DNA of 13,229 nt, from the NCBI GenBank assembly GCA_937874965.1, contig CALNCD010000152.1, positions 1 to 13,229 of the forward strand, given 5' to 3'. The stretch comes from an uncultured Erysipelotrichaceae bacterium. GTDB lineage: Bacteria > Bacillota_I > Bacilli_A > Erysipelotrichales > Erysipelotrichaceae. Both the position numbers and the translations under genes were made by a program. A model generated the notes under the pieces. It had not been told where the DNA came from, ran no database searches, and saw only the letters and a program-made list of their open reading frames with translations. Positions 12,757-13,229 of the stretch are shown here, in pieces (within the stretch, counting starts at the first letter, position 1; each line of letters begins with the position of its first letter).

Positions 12757-13229
12757 ATGAAAATAGCAATCACAACCGGTGGAACCGGAGGCCATATTTA
12801 TCCTGCACTTGCACTCGCGCAAGTCCTCAAGGATGATCCTGAAAATACAGTATTCTTTATTGGAAATGATTATAAAATGGAGTCCTGGATTATTCCGGAG
12901 GCCGGTTTTGAGTTCTTCGGAATTCATAATGCGGGTCTGCAAGGTTCTTTTTTGGATAAGATTAAAGCAGTATTGTCTCAGTTCAATGCCTTTAAACAGG
13001 CAAAGAAAATTCTCAAGCAGACTCGCCCGGACGCAGTGATTGCTTTCGGGGGATATGTCAGCGGTCCGGTGGGCGCTGCTGCGCATAGCTTGAAGATTCC
13101 GCTTATTCTTCATGAACAGAATTCAATCGCCGGGAAAGCCAATAAGATGCTGGCTCGCTATGCCGAGGTGATTATCACCAGCTATCCAAGTACACTCAAA
13201 GAGTTCAAGGGTCATCGTGCTGTATGTCT
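12757..13229 (+). CDS. murG: UDP-N-acetylglucosamine transferase MurG, N-terminal part
   Basis: MurG adds GlcNAc to lipid I to make lipid II on the inner face of the membrane. The frame is open to the right edge, so only 157 codons of about 350-370 are visible. The N-terminal Rossmann domain begins MKIAITTGGTGGHIYPALA with the acceptor-binding GGTGGH loop at 8-13. GGYVSGP at 98-104 and HEQN at 119-122, continuing SIAGKAN, are MurG signatures. Ribosome binding site GGAAGGTG lies 6 bases before the ATG. Having its own promoter here, apart from other visible mur or div genes, is somewhat unusual for Bacillota, but the right side is cut off. It uses peptide-bearing lipid I, whose third residue may be the meso-DAP or lysine made by the neighbouring operons. 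Confidence 0.96.
   Translation, partial: MKIAITTGGTGGHIYPALALAQVLKDDPENTVFFIGNDYKMESWIIPEAGFEFFGIHNAGLQGSFLDKIKAVLSQFNAFKQAKKILKQTRPDAVIAFGGYVSGPVGAAAHSLKIPLILHEQNSIAGKANKMLARYAEVIITSYPSTLKEFKGHRAVC

Noticed and set aside
12730..13113. Minus-strand frame of 127 codons
   Set aside because: It is antisense to the clear murG start, has no domain signature, and would run into the divergent promoter region.
1..13229. Mobile element, CRISPR array, tRNA or rRNA, or a defence or biosynthetic island
   Set aside because: All space is accounted for by housekeeping genes and short regulated gaps. No transposase, integrase, direct-repeat array or tRNA-like cloverleaf was seen, and gene junctions are tight.

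Overview
The window looks like a chromosomal housekeeping segment of a Gram-positive Bacillota. The evidence is a ribosomal protein L27 carrying the N-terminal extension that Prp protease removes, a Prp gene beside it, strong AGGAGG ribosome binding sites, TTGACA/TATAAT-type promoters with frequent TGn extended -10 elements, and a lysine riboswitch. Using the direct LL-diaminopimelate aminotransferase (DapL) route would suit an Erysipelotrichia- or Clostridia-like lineage, but genus is inference. No mobile element, CRISPR array, tRNA or rRNA was seen.

Layout: (1) 1-1846, plus strand: the end of prp, then rpmA (L27), a terminator, obgE (ribosome-assembly GTPase) and a UUCG-loop terminator. (2) 1868-3546, plus strand: ruvA-ruvB (Holliday junction branch migration), with its own extended -10 promoter and a strong terminator. 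(3) 3560-5663, minus strand: dapF then dapL, overlapping by 14 bases, from a promoter with a 16-base leader. (4) 5681-10031, plus strand: a promoter, a five-helix lysine riboswitch with an intrinsic terminator, then lysA-lysC-dapA-dapB, mostly joined by 4-base overlaps, ending at a terminator that works on both strands. (5) 10059-12716, minus strand: a HAD-like gene missing its 5' end, a PatB/MalY-type C-S lyase and a Cof-type HAD phosphatase. (6) 12708-13229, plus strand: the promoter and first 157 codons of murG.

The centre is a nearly complete lysine/meso-diaminopimelate pathway. LysC phosphorylates aspartate, DapA and DapB make tetrahydrodipicolinate, DapL converts it directly to LL-DAP, DapF epimerises it to meso-DAP for the cell wall, and LysA decarboxylates meso-DAP to lysine. 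Only aspartate-semialdehyde dehydrogenase (asd) is absent. The two halves are transcribed divergently from back-to-back promoters, and only the lysA-lysC-dapA-dapB half passes through the riboswitch.

I found no clearly new multi-gene system. The points most worth a second look are the unequal regulation of the divergent lysine units, the competing hairpins in the riboswitch leader, the HAD gene lacking its catalytic motif I, and a 17-base palindrome lying over both -35 elements of the HAD/murG divergent promoters.
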